Origin: Flavipsychrobacter sp.
GTDB taxonomy: Bacteria > Bacteroidota > Bacteroidia > Chitinophagales > Chitinophagaceae
Assembly (NCBI GenBank): GCA_017849575.1
Contig: JAFIGV010000011.1
Location: 62,001 to 126,000 of the forward strand
DNA length: 64,000 nucleotides
Reading direction: 5' to 3'
Positions 49,765 through 59,770 of this stretch are shown here, in pieces (within the stretch, counting starts at the first letter, position 1; each line of letters opens with the position of its first letter). Position numbers and translations under genes: made by a program. The notes beneath the pieces are model-generated. The model had not been told where the DNA came from, ran no database searches, and saw only the letters and a program-made list of their open reading frames with translations.

Positions 49765-51723
49765 TTATGCCACTGCCTCCGGCTTTCTGCCGTTCGTCTG
49801 CTGGTTAACAATTGATTTTAGCAGGTCCGTAAACTCGCCGCTGGTCATGGATCCCTTATCGCCCTCTCCATGTTTGCGCACGGCAACGGTTCCTTCGTTC
49901 ATTTCTTTCTCTCCTACAACTAACATATAGGGTACCTTCATCAGCTCGGTGTCGCGAATCTTTTTACCGATTTTTTCGCTCCTGTCGTCCACCTCTGCGC
50001 GGATGTCTGATGTACGAAGATGGGCAGCTACCGAATGTGCATACTCGCTGAACTTGTCGCTGATAGGCAGCACTTTTACCTGCAGGGGGGCCAGCCAAAG
50101 GGGAAGATTGCCGGCACAATGCTCCAGTAGCACGGCTATAAACCGCTCCATAGATCCAAAGGGCGCCCGGTGAATCATCACCGGTCTTTTGCGGCTGTTA
50201 TCTGCATCAACATATTCCAGCTCAAACCTTTCGGGCAGATTGTAATCTACCTGAATCGTTCCCAATTGCCAGCTACGTCCCAGTGCATCCCGAACCATAA
50301 AGTCGAGCTTCGGCCCATAAAATGCGGCTTCACCATACTCTATCACGGTTTTCAGACCTTTCTCCTCTGCCGCTTCCATTATGGAGCGCTCTGCAATCTC
50401 CCAGTTTTCTTCGCTGCCAATGTATTTGCTGCGGTCTTCCTGATCGCGAAGTGATATCTGCGCCGTGTAATTTTCAAAATCGAGCGAAGCAAACACAAAC
50501 ATGACGAGGTCTATTACCTTTTTAAATTCATCTTTTACCTGATCGGCTCTGCAAAACAGGTGCGCATCATCCTGAGTAAATCCTCTCACCCGTGTAAGCC
50601 CGTGCAACTCTCCCGACTGCTCATAGCGATACACAGTGCCAAACTCTGCAAGACGCAGGGGCAGATCGCGATAAGAGCGCGGCGAAGACTTATAGATCTC
50701 GCAGTGATGCGGACAGTTCATGGGTTTTAGCAAAAACACTTCGCCCTCCTGGGGTGTGGTGATGGGCTGAAAGGAATCTTTACCATACTTTTCCCAGTGG
50801 CCCGAGGTAACATAGAGTTGCTTGCTGCCAATATGTGGTGTAATGACCGGAAGGTAGCCACTATCCAATTGCGCACGCTGCAAAAACTGCTGTAAGCGCT
50901 CACGCAGCATAGCACCCTTGGGCAGCCACAAGGGCAACCCGCTGCCCACTTTTTCAGAGAAAGCAAACAGATCGAGTTCGCGACCCAGTTTACGATGGTC
51001 GCGCTTTTTTGCTTCTTCCATCATCAGCAGGTATTCATCCAGCTCTTTTTGATTTGGGAAGGTCACACCGTAGATGCGTGTCAACATCTTATTTTTCTCA
51101 CTTCCCCTCCAATAAGCACCGGCAATATTGGTAAGCTTGATGGCCTTAATAAAACCGGTGTGAGGAATATGCGGGCCCCGACAGAGATCCGTAAAATTTC
51201 CCTGAGTATAGAAGGTAATCTCTCCGTCTTTCAGATCCTGCAAGAGTTCGATTTTGTAAGGATCTTCTTTGGCAGTGAAATAGCCAATGGCTTCTTCTTT
51301 GGGTACCGACCGGCGCTGATAAGCATTGCTCTGGCGGGCCAGTTCCTTCATTTTATCTTCAATCTTTTTCAGATCGTCTTCGCTTATCGCCCTTCCTCCC
51401 AGATCAATATCATAATAAAAACCATTTTCGATGGGAGGCCCGATACCGAACTTGGTTTCCGGAAAGATAGATTCCAATGCTTCAGCCATCAGGTGTGCCG
51501 AGGAATGCCAGAAAGTAGATTTACCACTTTTGTCGTCCCAGGTCAGCAGGCGCAGACTCGAATCTTTAGAAATGGGCCTTGTAGCGTCCCACACTTCTCC
51601 GTCTACTTCGGCGGCCAACACTTTGCGCGCCAGGCCCTCACTAATTGATTTTGCGATCTCCAGCGCCGAGATGCCTTCTTCGTAAGAACGTACGGCGCCG
51701 TCGGGGAAAGAAATATGTATCAT
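49765..51723 (-). CDS. thrS: Threonyl-tRNA synthetase
   Basis: The 652-residue class II synthetase has an N-terminal TGS domain (1-60) and an editing domain with the zinc motif HSSAH (73-77) and [10 protein letters not shown]. The catalytic core has [56 protein letters not shown] and [14 protein letters not shown], and the anticodon-binding domain ends the protein. It charges tRNA-Thr. Length and domains are standard. A promoter box lies 28 nt upstream. Confidence 0.98.
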   Translation of the reverse strand: MIHISFPDGAVRSYEEGISALEIAKSISEGLARKVLAAEVDGEVWDATRPISKDSSLRLLTWDDKSGKSTFWHSSAHLMAEALESIFPETKFGIGPPIENGFYYDIDLGGRAISEDDLKKIEDKMKELARQSNAYQRRSVPKEEAIGYFTAKEDPYKIELLQDLKDGEITFYTQGNFTDLCRGPHIPHTGFIKAIKLTNIAGAYWRGSEKNKMLTRIYGVTFPNQKELDEYLLMMEEAKKRDHRKLGRELDLFAFSEKVGSGLPLWLPKGAMLRERLQQFLQRAQLDSGYLPVITPHIGSKQLYVTSGHWEKYGKDSFQPITTPQEGEVFLLKPMNCPHHCEIYKSSPRSYRDLPLRLAEFGTVYRYEQSGELHGLTRVRGFTQDDAHLFCRADQVKDEFKKVIDLVMFVFASLDFENYTAQISLRDQEDRSKYIGSEENWEIAERSIMEAAEEKGLKTVIEYGEAAFYGPKLDFMVRDALGRSWQLGTIQVDYNLPERFELEYVDADNSRKRPVMIHRAPFGSMERFIAVLLEHCAGNLPLWLAPLQVKVLPISDKFSEYAHSVAAHLRTSDIRAEVDDRSEKIGKKIRDTELMKVPYMLVVGEKEMNEGTVAVRKHGEGDKGSMTSGEFTDLLKSIVNQQTNGRKPEAVA

Positions 51724-51751
51724 AAAATGAACTCGCTTGATTTGATGGCTG

Positions 51752-51759
51752 CAAATGTA
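51752..51759 (-). promoter_or_regulatory. Promoter -7 box of thrS
   Basis: The minus strand reads TACATTTG (TAnnTTTG), 28 nt upstream of the thrS ATG. TTTC 17 nt further upstream is a near-consensus -33 element. Confidence 0.6.
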
Positions 51760-51789
51760 CTAATTGCGCCTATGATGAAATATATTGAA

Positions 51790-51817
51790 CAAAAAACCAC
51801 CGGCATGCACCAGTGGT
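51790..51817 (-). terminator. Terminator of the 51840-52331 lipoprotein gene
   Basis: On the minus strand ACCACTGG-TGCATG-CCGGTGGT (8 bp, one G-T) is followed by TTTTTTG. It begins 22 nt after the stop codon. Confidence 0.85.
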
Positions 51818-51839
51818 CTTTATGAAAAAAAGTTACTGG

Positions 51840-52331
51840 TTACTGTTTTCGAAAGGTGTACGTATAGGTCATCGTATCGTTTTTACCGGGAGCATTCGTA
51901 CTTGCCATCAACTCTACATAACGAATCGTAAACTCGTTGGGGCCAAAGCTTACAAACGGCGCACTTACTGCACTTTGATGAAGAAAGGTCTGCGTAGCGT
52001 TGTAAAAGTTGATCTTGCTTCCGTTATTTTCCAAAAACCACTTAAAATCCACAACATCGGGTTCGCTGGGGTCGCATTTTTCACCACTGTTCTGCGTGCC
52101 GTCCATGTTTTCAGAAAAAACGAGATAATCGTCTTTTGCGCAGAGCGCCAGCGAATCGTAATAATGATAAATGGTGTCCATCCCTACGGCAGGATCGAGT
52201 CTTTGCGTACCGGCTACCATCTTCCATTTACCGCCGCGCAGGTCATCTTCCTTGCTTGGAGAGTTTTCAGGAGCCTTGCTGCAAGCTGAAAAAACAAGCA
52301 CTAAGGTTGCGAATGCTAACAAATACCTCAT
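51840..52331 (-). CDS. Lipocalin-like lipoprotein
   Basis: A 163-residue lipoprotein (LVFSACSKAP, Cys17). After a short linker it has GGKWKMVAGTQRLDPAVGMD, YDSLALCAKDDYLVFSENMD and FTIRYVELMAST, ending with TMTYTYTFRKQ. A GxW motif near the N-terminus followed by a run of about eight short strands is the pattern of the small lipocalin-like domains common among Bacteroidota lipoproteins. Ligand and role are unknown. It is a single gene between thrS and the LolA-like operon. Confidence 0.8.
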   Translation of the reverse strand: MRYLLAFATLVLVFSACSKAPENSPSKEDDLRGGKWKMVAGTQRLDPAVGMDTIYHYYDSLALCAKDDYLVFSENMDGTQNSGEKCDPSEPDVVDFKWFLENNGSKINFYNATQTFLHQSAVSAPFVSFGPNEFTIRYVELMASTNAPGKNDTMTYTYTFRKQ

Positions 52332-52392
52332 ACTAAATACAGAAAATTTCAGCTAAAGCTAATGAATTGAAATGATGTTTAAAAATGGTGGC

Positions 52393-53109
52393 TTAATTCT
52401 TTTCGCTGGTGAAGATCCGGTCGTCGAGGCCTTTATTTATTTCATAACTGAGATAGCTGATCTTAATGGTTCCTTTTCGGGGTTTTCCGGTGGCAGATGC
52501 TTCTACAGGGCGGGTTTCTGCCTGCGGGTCATAGTCCATAGCCACACCCTTTGGCACTTTAAATTCTTTCACATCCACATAAAATATCACTTCGTCGGGC
52601 AGAGCCAGCGCAGCATATTTTCCAAACTTAAGATCCATTGTCACCGTACCGTTGTCTCTTGTGGTGGTTTCTGTACGTATGGCCAGAAGTCTTTGCTCAT
52701 CCACCCAGATTTTGGTGAGTACAATATCCGTTTGGTCACTGTCCGGTATCACTTTAATCACCCGCAGGCTTTTCCCGTTTATTATCTGGCGGCCTGCATC
52801 GATTACGGTAGCCTCGCCGCCGGGCACCAGGTTGTTGAGGGTGAGGCTGATACTCTTTTTGGGTAAGATAGAAATGCCTCCGTTTCTTTCCAGCTTCATT
52901 TTGTCGGGGCTTTTGAAATACAGTTTTCCGTGCAGCACCGGCACCCGCATAAAGGAGATATTTATTTTCATCTTTACCTCGGCCACATAGTCATGTACCT
53001 GCTCCAGCTTGTCGCGCATGCCGTAAAAAAGCTCTTCTGCCGACAAAGACTGAGCACCGGCCGCTACGCTTCCCCAAAGCAGCGCGATCATCAAAATCAA
53101 CTTTCTCAT
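52393..53109 (-). CDS. LolA-like outer membrane lipoprotein-sorting protein
   Basis: A 238-residue exported protein with a signal peptide ending SVAAGAQ. The mature sequence opens SLSAEELFYGMRDKLEQVHD with AEVKMKINISFMRVPVLHGK and LYFKSPDKMKLERNGGISIL, the half-barrel start of LolA/LolB-type lipid-binding proteins. The C-terminal part has a ATVIDAGRQI and RTETTTRDNGTVTMDLKFGK. It probably binds lipids or lipoproteins in the periplasm. The start overlaps the end of the ABC permease gene by 4 nt, so the three genes form one operon. Confidence 0.8.
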   Translation of the reverse strand: MRKLILMIALLWGSVAAGAQSLSAEELFYGMRDKLEQVHDYVAEVKMKINISFMRVPVLHGKLYFKSPDKMKLERNGGISILPKKSISLTLNNLVPGGEATVIDAGRQIINGKSLRVIKVIPDSDQTDIVLTKIWVDEQRLLAIRTETTTRDNGTVTMDLKFGKYAALALPDEVIFYVDVKEFKVPKGVAMDYDPQAETRPVEASATGKPRKGTIKISYLSYEINKGLDDRIFTSEKN

Positions 53110-53945
53110 GTCTTAATATCCTTCTTACTAAAAACTATTATGGTGGTGAGCACAAAGCCAAAGATATAGGCGGTGAGCACCAGCGCCGACTTCAAAATGG
53201 CGCCATAGGGCACCGGATCGTTGAAAAAACCTTTCCACGCTATCATATGTGTCGTCATCAGGTAGGGTTTGATTACCTCAAATGAGGGCAGCCCCAGATT
53301 GGTAATGATGGTAAAAAACAGAATCACACCCATAGTACTCACAATAGGTCCGATAGAGTTTTCGGCAAACACGGAAAGCAGCACGGACAATGCGGCCACG
53401 GAGGTCATAGCTAATGCGGCAAAGCCAAAGGCCGCCAGGTAACGCCAGGGCACATCGTCTTTGAGCAGCAACACCATCGCATCACTTTTCATATTGATCA
53501 GATCGCCGGTGCCGAAGATAAGGAGTGACAAACCGAGCGATACTATAGCCAGCCACAGCAGCAGGAGCAAAGTGTACACTACGCTGGCCAGAAACTTTGC
53601 CCAGACCAGCTTAGCCCGCGTTATCGGTTTGGTGAGCAAGAGGCGCAGGGTTCCGTTATTGGCCTCACCGGCAATGGCATCGCCCGCTACCAGTGCCACC
53701 AGCAACGGAATATTGACGATGAGCGACTGCAGAACGATGTAGGTAACGAGGTAACCATTGATGATATTGCCCTGCAGATCGAACTGCTCCGTGACGCTGG
53801 CCAGGGCAAACTGAATAAAGCTGTTGCCATCGGCATACAACGCGGCTTCTATAATCAACGTAACAGCGGCTATAACGCCAAAGGCTATATAGGTGCGCGG
53901 TCGCCGGAAAATCTTATACAGTTCAAGTTTAACGAGCTGCTTCAT
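53106..53945 (-). CDS. ABC transporter permease (ABC-2 type)
   Basis: The product has 279 residues with six membrane helices (for example TYIAFGVIAAVTLIIEAALY, SVVYTLLLLLWLAIVSLGLS and PIVSTMGVILFFTIITNLGL). The GDAIAGEANNGTLRLLLTKP segment is the hallmark of ABC-2/NosY-type permeases. The start ATG at 53945 overlaps the ATPase gene by 17 nt. With the ATPase and the LolA-like protein it forms an export or membrane-maintenance system of unknown substrate. Confidence 0.9.
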   Translation of the reverse strand: MKQLVKLELYKIFRRPRTYIAFGVIAAVTLIIEAALYADGNSFIQFALASVTEQFDLQGNIINGYLVTYIVLQSLIVNIPLLVALVAGDAIAGEANNGTLRLLLTKPITRAKLVWAKFLASVVYTLLLLLWLAIVSLGLSLLIFGTGDLINMKSDAMVLLLKDDVPWRYLAAFGFAALAMTSVAALSVLLSVFAENSIGPIVSTMGVILFFTIITNLGLPSFEVIKPYLMTTHMIAWKGFFNDPVPYGAILKSALVLTAYIFGFVLTTIIVFSKKDIKT

Positions 53946-54864
53946 GCGTGAGTGACAAAAAATATGCTTCGAGTGAATGACGAGAACGGATCTCGAGAAT
54001 GGCAGCATGCTGATGTACCAGCCAGCGATTGAGTTCCGGCATCTGCCTGGGGTGCATCTTCATGGTGAGCATACCCTGCCCGGCTTCTGCCACATAGGGT
54101 TGCCAGCGGCTCTCCCTCAGCGAGCGCAGCACCATATCGTCGGGTTCCATTCTGATGTCGAAAAGGGTTTCCTTAGGGTCAAGCAACTCCGCCACATTGC
54201 CTTCGATCACCTTTTTGCCCCTGTGAATAATAAGCATCTGCGTGGCGATCTGTTCTATTTCATACAGCAAATGCGAGCTCACCAATATCGTTTTCTGATG
54301 TTCCCGGCTGAGCTTCAGTATCAGTGACCGCATTTCGGCAATACCCTGCGGATCGAGGCCGTTTGTAGGCTCGTCGAGAATGAGCAGATCGGGCTCATGC
54401 ACCAAAGCAATAGCAATGCCCAGCCTTTGCTTCATGCCCTGGGAGTAGTCTTTTACTTTGTCTTGTTCCCTGCCCCTCAGACCCACAAGTTCTAACACCT
54501 CATAGAGCTGCTTTCTTCTTATCGGCTTACGACTCAACAAAGCCATCATCCGCAGGTTATCCCAGCCTGAAAGAAAGCCGTAAAGATCGGGCCGTTCAAT
54601 GATAGCTCCCACATACTTCAGCAGGTACCTCCTGCGGCTCGTAAACTCGCGGCCTTTAATAAACACCTGCCCGGCATCGGGCCTGATGAGCCCCAGCAAC
54701 ATGCGCATAGTGGTGCTTTTACCGGCACCATTTTCTCCAAGGAAACCATAAACGGAACCTTGTTCGATAGAAAAGCTCAAATCGTCGACGGCTTTAAACT
54801 CTTTAAAAGATTTCGTAAGATTTTTTGCGCTGATTACCGGTTTCAAAAGCGATATTGTTGACAC
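53929..54864 (-). CDS. ABC transporter ATP-binding protein
   Basis: A 311-residue ATPase. Walker A is FLGENGAGKSTTMRM, the Q-loop follows, the signature is DYSQGMKQRLGIAIALVHEP, Walker B is LLILDEPTNGLDPQG, and the switch His is in VSSHLLYEIEQ. The C-terminal ~80 residues carry a regulatory extension (FDIRMEPDDMVLRSL) typical of CcmA/NatA-type ATPases that pair with ABC-2 permeases. It is the first gene of the ATPase, permease and LolA-like operon. Confidence 0.94.
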   Translation of the reverse strand: MSTISLLKPVISAKNLTKSFKEFKAVDDLSFSIEQGSVYGFLGENGAGKSTTMRMLLGLIRPDAGQVFIKGREFTSRRRYLLKYVGAIIERPDLYGFLSGWDNLRMMALLSRKPIRRKQLYEVLELVGLRGREQDKVKDYSQGMKQRLGIAIALVHEPDLLILDEPTNGLDPQGIAEMRSLILKLSREHQKTILVSSHLLYEIEQIATQMLIIHRGKKVIEGNVAELLDPKETLFDIRMEPDDMVLRSLRESRWQPYVAEAGQGMLTMKMHPRQMPELNRWLVHQHAAILEIRSRHSLEAYFLSLTHEAAR

Positions 54865-55014
54865 TGTAAGTTAATCCAGATGGAAGAAAGTGAAAGGAAA
54901 AACTAATTTTTTTTAAGAAAAGTTTACGAGGAACCTGAGGGCGATGCTGCGGGCCGCCACCCGGGGTATATTATTTTTACAGATCATGGTGCTCACTGAG
55001 CCAAACCTTTTTGG

Positions 55015-56280
55015 ATGAAAAAAGTTTTTCCTGTTATCGTATTGTTGATCACGCTTTCGGTGCTGGGCATCATTTTCATCCAGATCTCCTGGATACGCAG
55101 TGCCATAAGCCTCCGCAAGCAGCAACACGAACAAGACATAAACACTGCCGTAAACCGTATTAAGGAGGAGTTTTACCAAAATTACTTCAACGTCATCGGC
55201 CAGTATCCACAGGATGAAAAATCAAAGAACTGGTACTTGTCCAATTTCACGACCAGCTTCATGGAGCAAAAGGATGTGGACCGGCTCATCAGCGGTTCCA
55301 TCAAACGTACGGGCATCAAAGAAAAATACGAATACATCATCACCGATATTTTTCAGAATACCCTTTTTCGCTCACCGGGCTACCGGCCTGAGGAAAGCCA
55401 TGCCGCAATAAGAGTGCAGCTCACAACAGAAAACTCGCCCTTCAAGGAAACGCTGATTCTATACTTCAGAGAGAATAACAACTACATCGTCAGCAGACTG
55501 GGCTGGATCATTGCAGGGTCTATCATTTTTACCATCATCATTATATCGGCCTTTGCGCTAACGGTTCGTCAGATGTTTACGCAGAAAAAACTTTCTGAGA
55601 TCAAGTCAGACTTTATCAACAATATGACCCATGAGCTCAAAACTCCGCTGGCCACCATATCGCTCGCTATTGATGCACTGACGAACGAAAAAGTGATCCA
55701 CGACACAGAGAAGATACGGTACTACAGCAGCATGATCAAAGACGAGAATAAAAGAATGAATAAGCAGGTGGAAAAAATATTGCAGGCTGCACGTATAGAG
55801 CGACAGGAAGTGAGACTGAACCTGCAAACACTTAATGCGCATGATATTATTCAAAAGGTAACGGACAACCTTTCGCTGCAGATACAGGAACGCAACGGAT
55901 CGCTCACCCTGAAGCTTGCGGCGCACAACCACAACGTCAACGCCGACGATGTGCACTTTTCTAACATCATTTTCAACCTGCTGGACAACGCCATAAAATA
56001 CTCTAAAGACCAGCCCAAAATAGAAGTAGAAACGGTGAACCAAAGCGGAATGCTTGTTATCAAAGTGAAGGACAACGGTATCGGTATGAATAAGGAAACA
56101 CAGTCGAGAGTGTTTGAAAAATTTTACCGGGCACACACCGGCAACCTACATGATGTAAAGGGCTTCGGACTGGGTCTTAGCTATGTAAAAGCCATGGCAG
56201 AAGCGCACGGTGGAAAGGTGAAGGTGGAAAGCGCTCCGGGTAAAGGCAGCACTTTTTCAATATTATTGCCCGTAGCCTGA
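55015..56280 (+). CDS. Sensor histidine kinase (two transmembrane segments)
   Basis: A 421-residue membrane kinase. The first helix is at residues ~5-24 (VIVLLITLSVLGIIFIQISW), followed by a periplasmic sensor of ~135 residues and a second helix at ~162-187. HisKA has His206 in NNMTHELKTPLATIS, and the HATPase has NIIFNLLDNAIKYS, VKDNGIGM and GFGLGLSYVKAMAEA. Genes of this type in Bacteroidota are usually followed by an OmpR-family regulator. Here the next gene is nadB on the opposite strand, 5 nt away, so the partner is elsewhere. It is divergent from the ABC operon. Confidence 0.95.
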   Translation: MKKVFPVIVLLITLSVLGIIFIQISWIRSAISLRKQQHEQDINTAVNRIKEEFYQNYFNVIGQYPQDEKSKNWYLSNFTTSFMEQKDVDRLISGSIKRTGIKEKYEYIITDIFQNTLFRSPGYRPEESHAAIRVQLTTENSPFKETLILYFRENNNYIVSRLGWIIAGSIIFTIIIISAFALTVRQMFTQKKLSEIKSDFINNMTHELKTPLATISLAIDALTNEKVIHDTEKIRYYSSMIKDENKRMNKQVEKILQAARIERQEVRLNLQTLNAHDIIQKVTDNLSLQIQERNGSLTLKLAAHNHNVNADDVHFSNIIFNLLDNAIKYSKDQPKIEVETVNQSGMLVIKVKDNGIGMNKETQSRVFEKFYRAHTGNLHDVKGFGLGLSYVKAMAEAHGGKVKVESAPGKGSTFSILLPVA

Positions 56281-56285
56281 TCGTA

Positions 56286-57884
56286 CTACAACACTACATT
56301 TTGCAGTAAACTACTTTTGGCAGGATAGTCTGTGTTGTAATGGAGTCCCCGGCTTTCTTTACGAAACTGTGCTCCCTTTACGATCAGGAATCCGATAGTA
56401 ATCAGGTTGCGCAGCTCCAGTAACTGTGGCGATACAGAAGTGGTTTTGTACAGTTCTTCGGTTTCTTCATGCAGCAGATCGAGCCGGCGCATGGCCCGTT
56501 GCAGACGCACGTCATTGCGCACAATCCCCACATAGTCGCTCATAACCTGCTGAAGCTCTTTAAGACTTTGGGTGATCAGGATCATTTCACGCGGATCTGT
56601 CGTTCCGGAAGCGTTCCAGTCGGGAAGATCCGGATGTCCTACGATCTGATCAATTCTTTCTGCAGCATGGGCCGCACACCGATGGGCAAATACCAATGCC
56701 TCCAGCAGCGAATTGGAAGCCAGCCGGTTGGCACCGTGCAGACCTGTGCTGCTGCATTCACCACAGGCGTAGAAGTTGCGAATAGAGGAGCATCCGTGTT
56801 CATCGACCTTTATTCCGCCACAGCAATAGTGAGCAGCGGGCGCCACCGGTATCATCTGCTGAGCCACGTCAATACCTGTTTGCAGGCATTTCTCGTAGAT
56901 GTTGGGAAAATGCGCACGAAACTTTTCCATATCCATATGCCTGCAATCGAGGTACACATGTTCGGTTCCGGTGCGTTTCATCTCGTTGTCTATAGCACGG
57001 GCCACAATATCGCGCGGAGCAAGATCGCGGCGCGCATCGTAGCGTTGCATGAAGGCCTCGCCATCTTTGTTGCGCAATATTCCACCGTCGCCGCGCACGG
57101 CCTCTGTGATCAGGAATGATGGACTTACACCCGCCTCATACAGCGCAGTGGGGTGAAACTGTATGAACTCCATATTCTCGATCCGGGCTTTGGCACGGTA
57201 GGCCATAGCTATGCCGTCGCCGGTGGCTATGCGCGGATTGGTAGTGGTGCGATACACCTGCCCTGTGCCTCCGGAGGCCATCAGCGTGATCCTCGACAGT
57301 ATCTTTTCGATGCCGCCCGTGGTCAGGTTGAGCGCATATACGCCATAGCATTCAATGTCTGGAGTAGATTTGGTGACCAAAAAACCCAGATGGTGTTGTG
57401 TGAGCAGGTCCACTACAAACCAATGGTTGTGGATCTCAATATTCGGGTAACGCCGGGTTTCCTCCACCAGGGCGCGTTCTATCTCAAAGCCCGTAACGTC
57501 TTTATGATGCAATATTCTAAACTCCGAATGACCTCCTTCCTTTCCTCTGAGAAATCCACCGGCCTCGTCTTTGTCGAAATTGGTGCCCCAATCAATTATC
57601 TCGTTCACCCTTTCCGGTCCTTCCTTCACAACGATCTCTACCACCGCAGGGTTGCAAAGGCCATCGCCGGCCACAAGGGTATCGTCAATATGCTTTTGGA
57701 AACTGTCATTTTCCAGATCGTTTACTACAGCAATACCACCCTGAGCATATTTGGTATTCGTCTCATCGGTATTGGCTTTGGTAAGGATCACAATTTTCTT
57801 GTCCGGAAATCGTCTTGCGGTCTTCACCGCGAACGTAAGACCTGCTATGCCCGAGCCAATAATCAGAAAATCTGTTTGCAGCAT
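56286..57884 (-). CDS. nadB: L-aspartate oxidase
   Basis: The 532-residue flavoenzyme has an FAD motif DFLIIGSGIAGLTFAVKTAR, active-site regions TKYAQGGIAVV, GGHSEFRILHHKDVTG, EFIQFHPTALYE and IPVAPAAHYCCGGI, and the C-terminal helical domain. It oxidises aspartate to iminoaspartate for NAD synthesis and uses oxygen or fumarate. The substrate-binding His and Arg of the family are in place. The partner nadA is not in the window. A promoter box is 43 nt upstream. Confidence 0.96.
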   Translation of the reverse strand: MLQTDFLIIGSGIAGLTFAVKTARRFPDKKIVILTKANTDETNTKYAQGGIAVVNDLENDSFQKHIDDTLVAGDGLCNPAVVEIVVKEGPERVNEIIDWGTNFDKDEAGGFLRGKEGGHSEFRILHHKDVTGFEIERALVEETRRYPNIEIHNHWFVVDLLTQHHLGFLVTKSTPDIECYGVYALNLTTGGIEKILSRITLMASGGTGQVYRTTTNPRIATGDGIAMAYRAKARIENMEFIQFHPTALYEAGVSPSFLITEAVRGDGGILRNKDGEAFMQRYDARRDLAPRDIVARAIDNEMKRTGTEHVYLDCRHMDMEKFRAHFPNIYEKCLQTGIDVAQQMIPVAPAAHYCCGGIKVDEHGCSSIRNFYACGECSSTGLHGANRLASNSLLEALVFAHRCAAHAAERIDQIVGHPDLPDWNASGTTDPREMILITQSLKELQQVMSDYVGIVRNDVRLQRAMRRLDLLHEETEELYKTTSVSPQLLELRNLITIGFLIVKGAQFRKESRGLHYNTDYPAKSSLLQNVVL

Positions 57885-57901
57885 AAAATGTTCATTAACA
57901 A

Positions 57902-57926
57902 AAACGGCTCCGGAAAGGAACCGTTT
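57902..57926 (-). terminator. Terminator of the DUF6029 gene, overlapping the nadB start region
   Basis: On the minus strand AAACGGTTCC-TTTCC-GGAGCCGTTT (10 bp, one G-T) is followed by TTGTTAATG. The nadB -7 box lies immediately upstream, so transcripts from that promoter would begin within the hairpin. Confidence 0.6.
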
Positions 57927-57927
57927 T

Positions 57928-57935
57928 CAAAGGTA
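57928..57935 (-). promoter_or_regulatory. Promoter -7 box of nadB
   Basis: The minus strand reads TACCTTTG, an exact TAnnTTTG, 43 nt before the nadB ATG. A TTTC 15 nt upstream is a weak -33 element. Confidence 0.5.
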
Positions 57936-57958
57936 AAATTCGTGTGTGGTGAAACAGG

Positions 57959-59563
57959 CTAAAAACTCGACGTCACCGAAAATTTCACACCGCTGAAGGC
58001 GGGTTCATACCGGCACACACCGCCTGTACAGTTAATACCATCCACCTGACGCACATATTGCAGCGTGAACCGGTGAGGGCCCTGCGTGTGTGCCATAAAA
58101 ATATTGTAATAATGCTGGGGTTCTTTGAGCCCGCTCAGATTGTGCGGATTGAGATCTACCGTGTACATATCCGATACGGCAAACGACCATTTGGGTGCTA
58201 TATTGAACTCGATCAGACCAAAGAGCCAGCTACCATAGTCCTGCTCGGTATGCATATATTCCCACTCAGTCCTTATGGATTTCTTTGGGTCGATTTTGTA
58301 CACCACTTCCAAAAAGGGTGTAAGGGCTTCTACCAGCGGCACATTCGGCTTTACCTGATAGAGCGCCTGATTGTACTTAAGGTATTGCACCCCCAGTTGA
58401 AATTGCCAGTTTTTCACCCCCCGATAGTTTACTTCGGCATAGGCTTCGCGATACAGTGTAGTATCGGCAAGCGTATTGATATGAGTATAGTTCAGCGAAA
58501 TATCAAGATCGTCGTTGGGAGATATCAGTACATCACCACCCAGCGCCATCTCAGAAAGGTCTTGTGAAGCGGGTGTGTACCGCGCCATAAGTCTTTGCGG
58601 ACGAATGCGCGCAATAACCGGCTGCCAGGCTATAGAACCGCGCTGGGCCAGTACATCCTCACCCTGCAGATTAGCCCGGAAAGAAAAATTCTCCGTGCGT
58701 TTGCCATTCAGATTGACGGCAATACCTTTTCGGGCATAGCCAACAGATGTGTACAAAACGCTTCCTGAAAGATCTTCAAAGTGTGTGTTTTTCAGAATAG
58801 CCTCATGCGTTTTATAGGCACCTTCTGCATACCAGGAAAAAGCACCAGCCGTAAGAGTATTGTAGGCTGTAAACGCATAGGTATTGTAGGTAGGCACAAA
58901 TCTGTTACTTACTTCCGGCTCGTTATTGATGGCCGTGGCAATCTGATTTACTCTTTCTGCATCAAGTGTACGGTTGACCGCTCCGATACCCGGCGACAAA
59001 TGAATGTCTTTCCCTACCTGAAAATCGCCCTCTGCATTGATACCCTTTACGATGGGATCATAACGGCCGAAGGTTGCGATATTCTTCATCTGCCCGGTGA
59101 ATCCCTTCACCATGATATTATCCGTAAGCTGATAGCGCAAATGAAGGCCCACAAGTGCGTTATCAATGAGCAGACCGCGGTCTTCGTACGCCCGGAAAAT
59201 GATGCCACTACCAATCTGATCGTAGATGTAGCCGCCGGTAATGGTTAGGTTTTTCACGTCTTTACTCACACTCCACGCGCCCACACCCCATTGAGTAAAA
59301 GCTGTACCCGGAAGATATAAGTTGGAATTGTGAAAGGCATCGGCCCGTACAAAAGCGTGAAATCCTTTGTAGGAATAGCGCAGCGTAAGCCAGGCATCTC
59401 CGCCACTGAGCAAGTTGTCATAAAGCGGATTGTTGGCAGCATTGATGGATGAATCGCGCTGATAAAAATTTACATTGGCCATCAGATCGCCCGACAGGTT
59501 TCCCTGAGCCGAAGCGCGCAGGGCCAGCCCCGACAACAAACAGAATAGAACTGCTTTCTTCAT
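57959..59563 (-). CDS. DUF6029 family outer-membrane-like protein
   Basis: The 534-residue protein has signal peptide MKKAVLFCLLSGLALRASAQ. Alternating aromatic-rich strands fill the sequence (for example AWLTLRYSYKGFHAFVRADA, LNLNGKRTENFSFRANL, KSIRTEWEYMHTEQDYGSWL, IAPKWSFAVSDMYTVDLNPH), as in a beta-barrel of roughly 18 strands. The repertoire matches DUF6029. It ends SGVKFSVTSSF. The family often neighbours TlpA-like thioredoxins, and here it is divergent from one, suggesting a shared envelope-redox role. Function unknown. Confidence 0.85.
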   Translation of the reverse strand: MKKAVLFCLLSGLALRASAQGNLSGDLMANVNFYQRDSSINAANNPLYDNLLSGGDAWLTLRYSYKGFHAFVRADAFHNSNLYLPGTAFTQWGVGAWSVSKDVKNLTITGGYIYDQIGSGIIFRAYEDRGLLIDNALVGLHLRYQLTDNIMVKGFTGQMKNIATFGRYDPIVKGINAEGDFQVGKDIHLSPGIGAVNRTLDAERVNQIATAINNEPEVSNRFVPTYNTYAFTAYNTLTAGAFSWYAEGAYKTHEAILKNTHFEDLSGSVLYTSVGYARKGIAVNLNGKRTENFSFRANLQGEDVLAQRGSIAWQPVIARIRPQRLMARYTPASQDLSEMALGGDVLISPNDDLDISLNYTHINTLADTTLYREAYAEVNYRGVKNWQFQLGVQYLKYNQALYQVKPNVPLVEALTPFLEVVYKIDPKKSIRTEWEYMHTEQDYGSWLFGLIEFNIAPKWSFAVSDMYTVDLNPHNLSGLKEPQHYYNIFMAHTQGPHRFTLQYVRQVDGINCTGGVCRYEPAFSGVKFSVTSSF

Positions 59564-59770
59564 TGAATTGTGTTGTGTTTAATTGGCAATTGGTTGCCTT
59601 AGAAATGCAGTACAAACCAGCCCGGTATGCCACCACCGCCAGGCCTGACCGCCCGCTGCGGGCCTGCACTTCTTTAATTTACACTGGTGATTATCAAAAA
59701 TTTTCCGAATTTAGAACACTTGTTAAGAAATGGCAAGGTTTTGGATTAATATTTTAAAAACTACTCGTTT

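Noticed and set aside
57153-57962. 269-codon open frame antisense to nadB
   Set aside because: The nadB motifs on the opposite strand are intact and explain the open frame.
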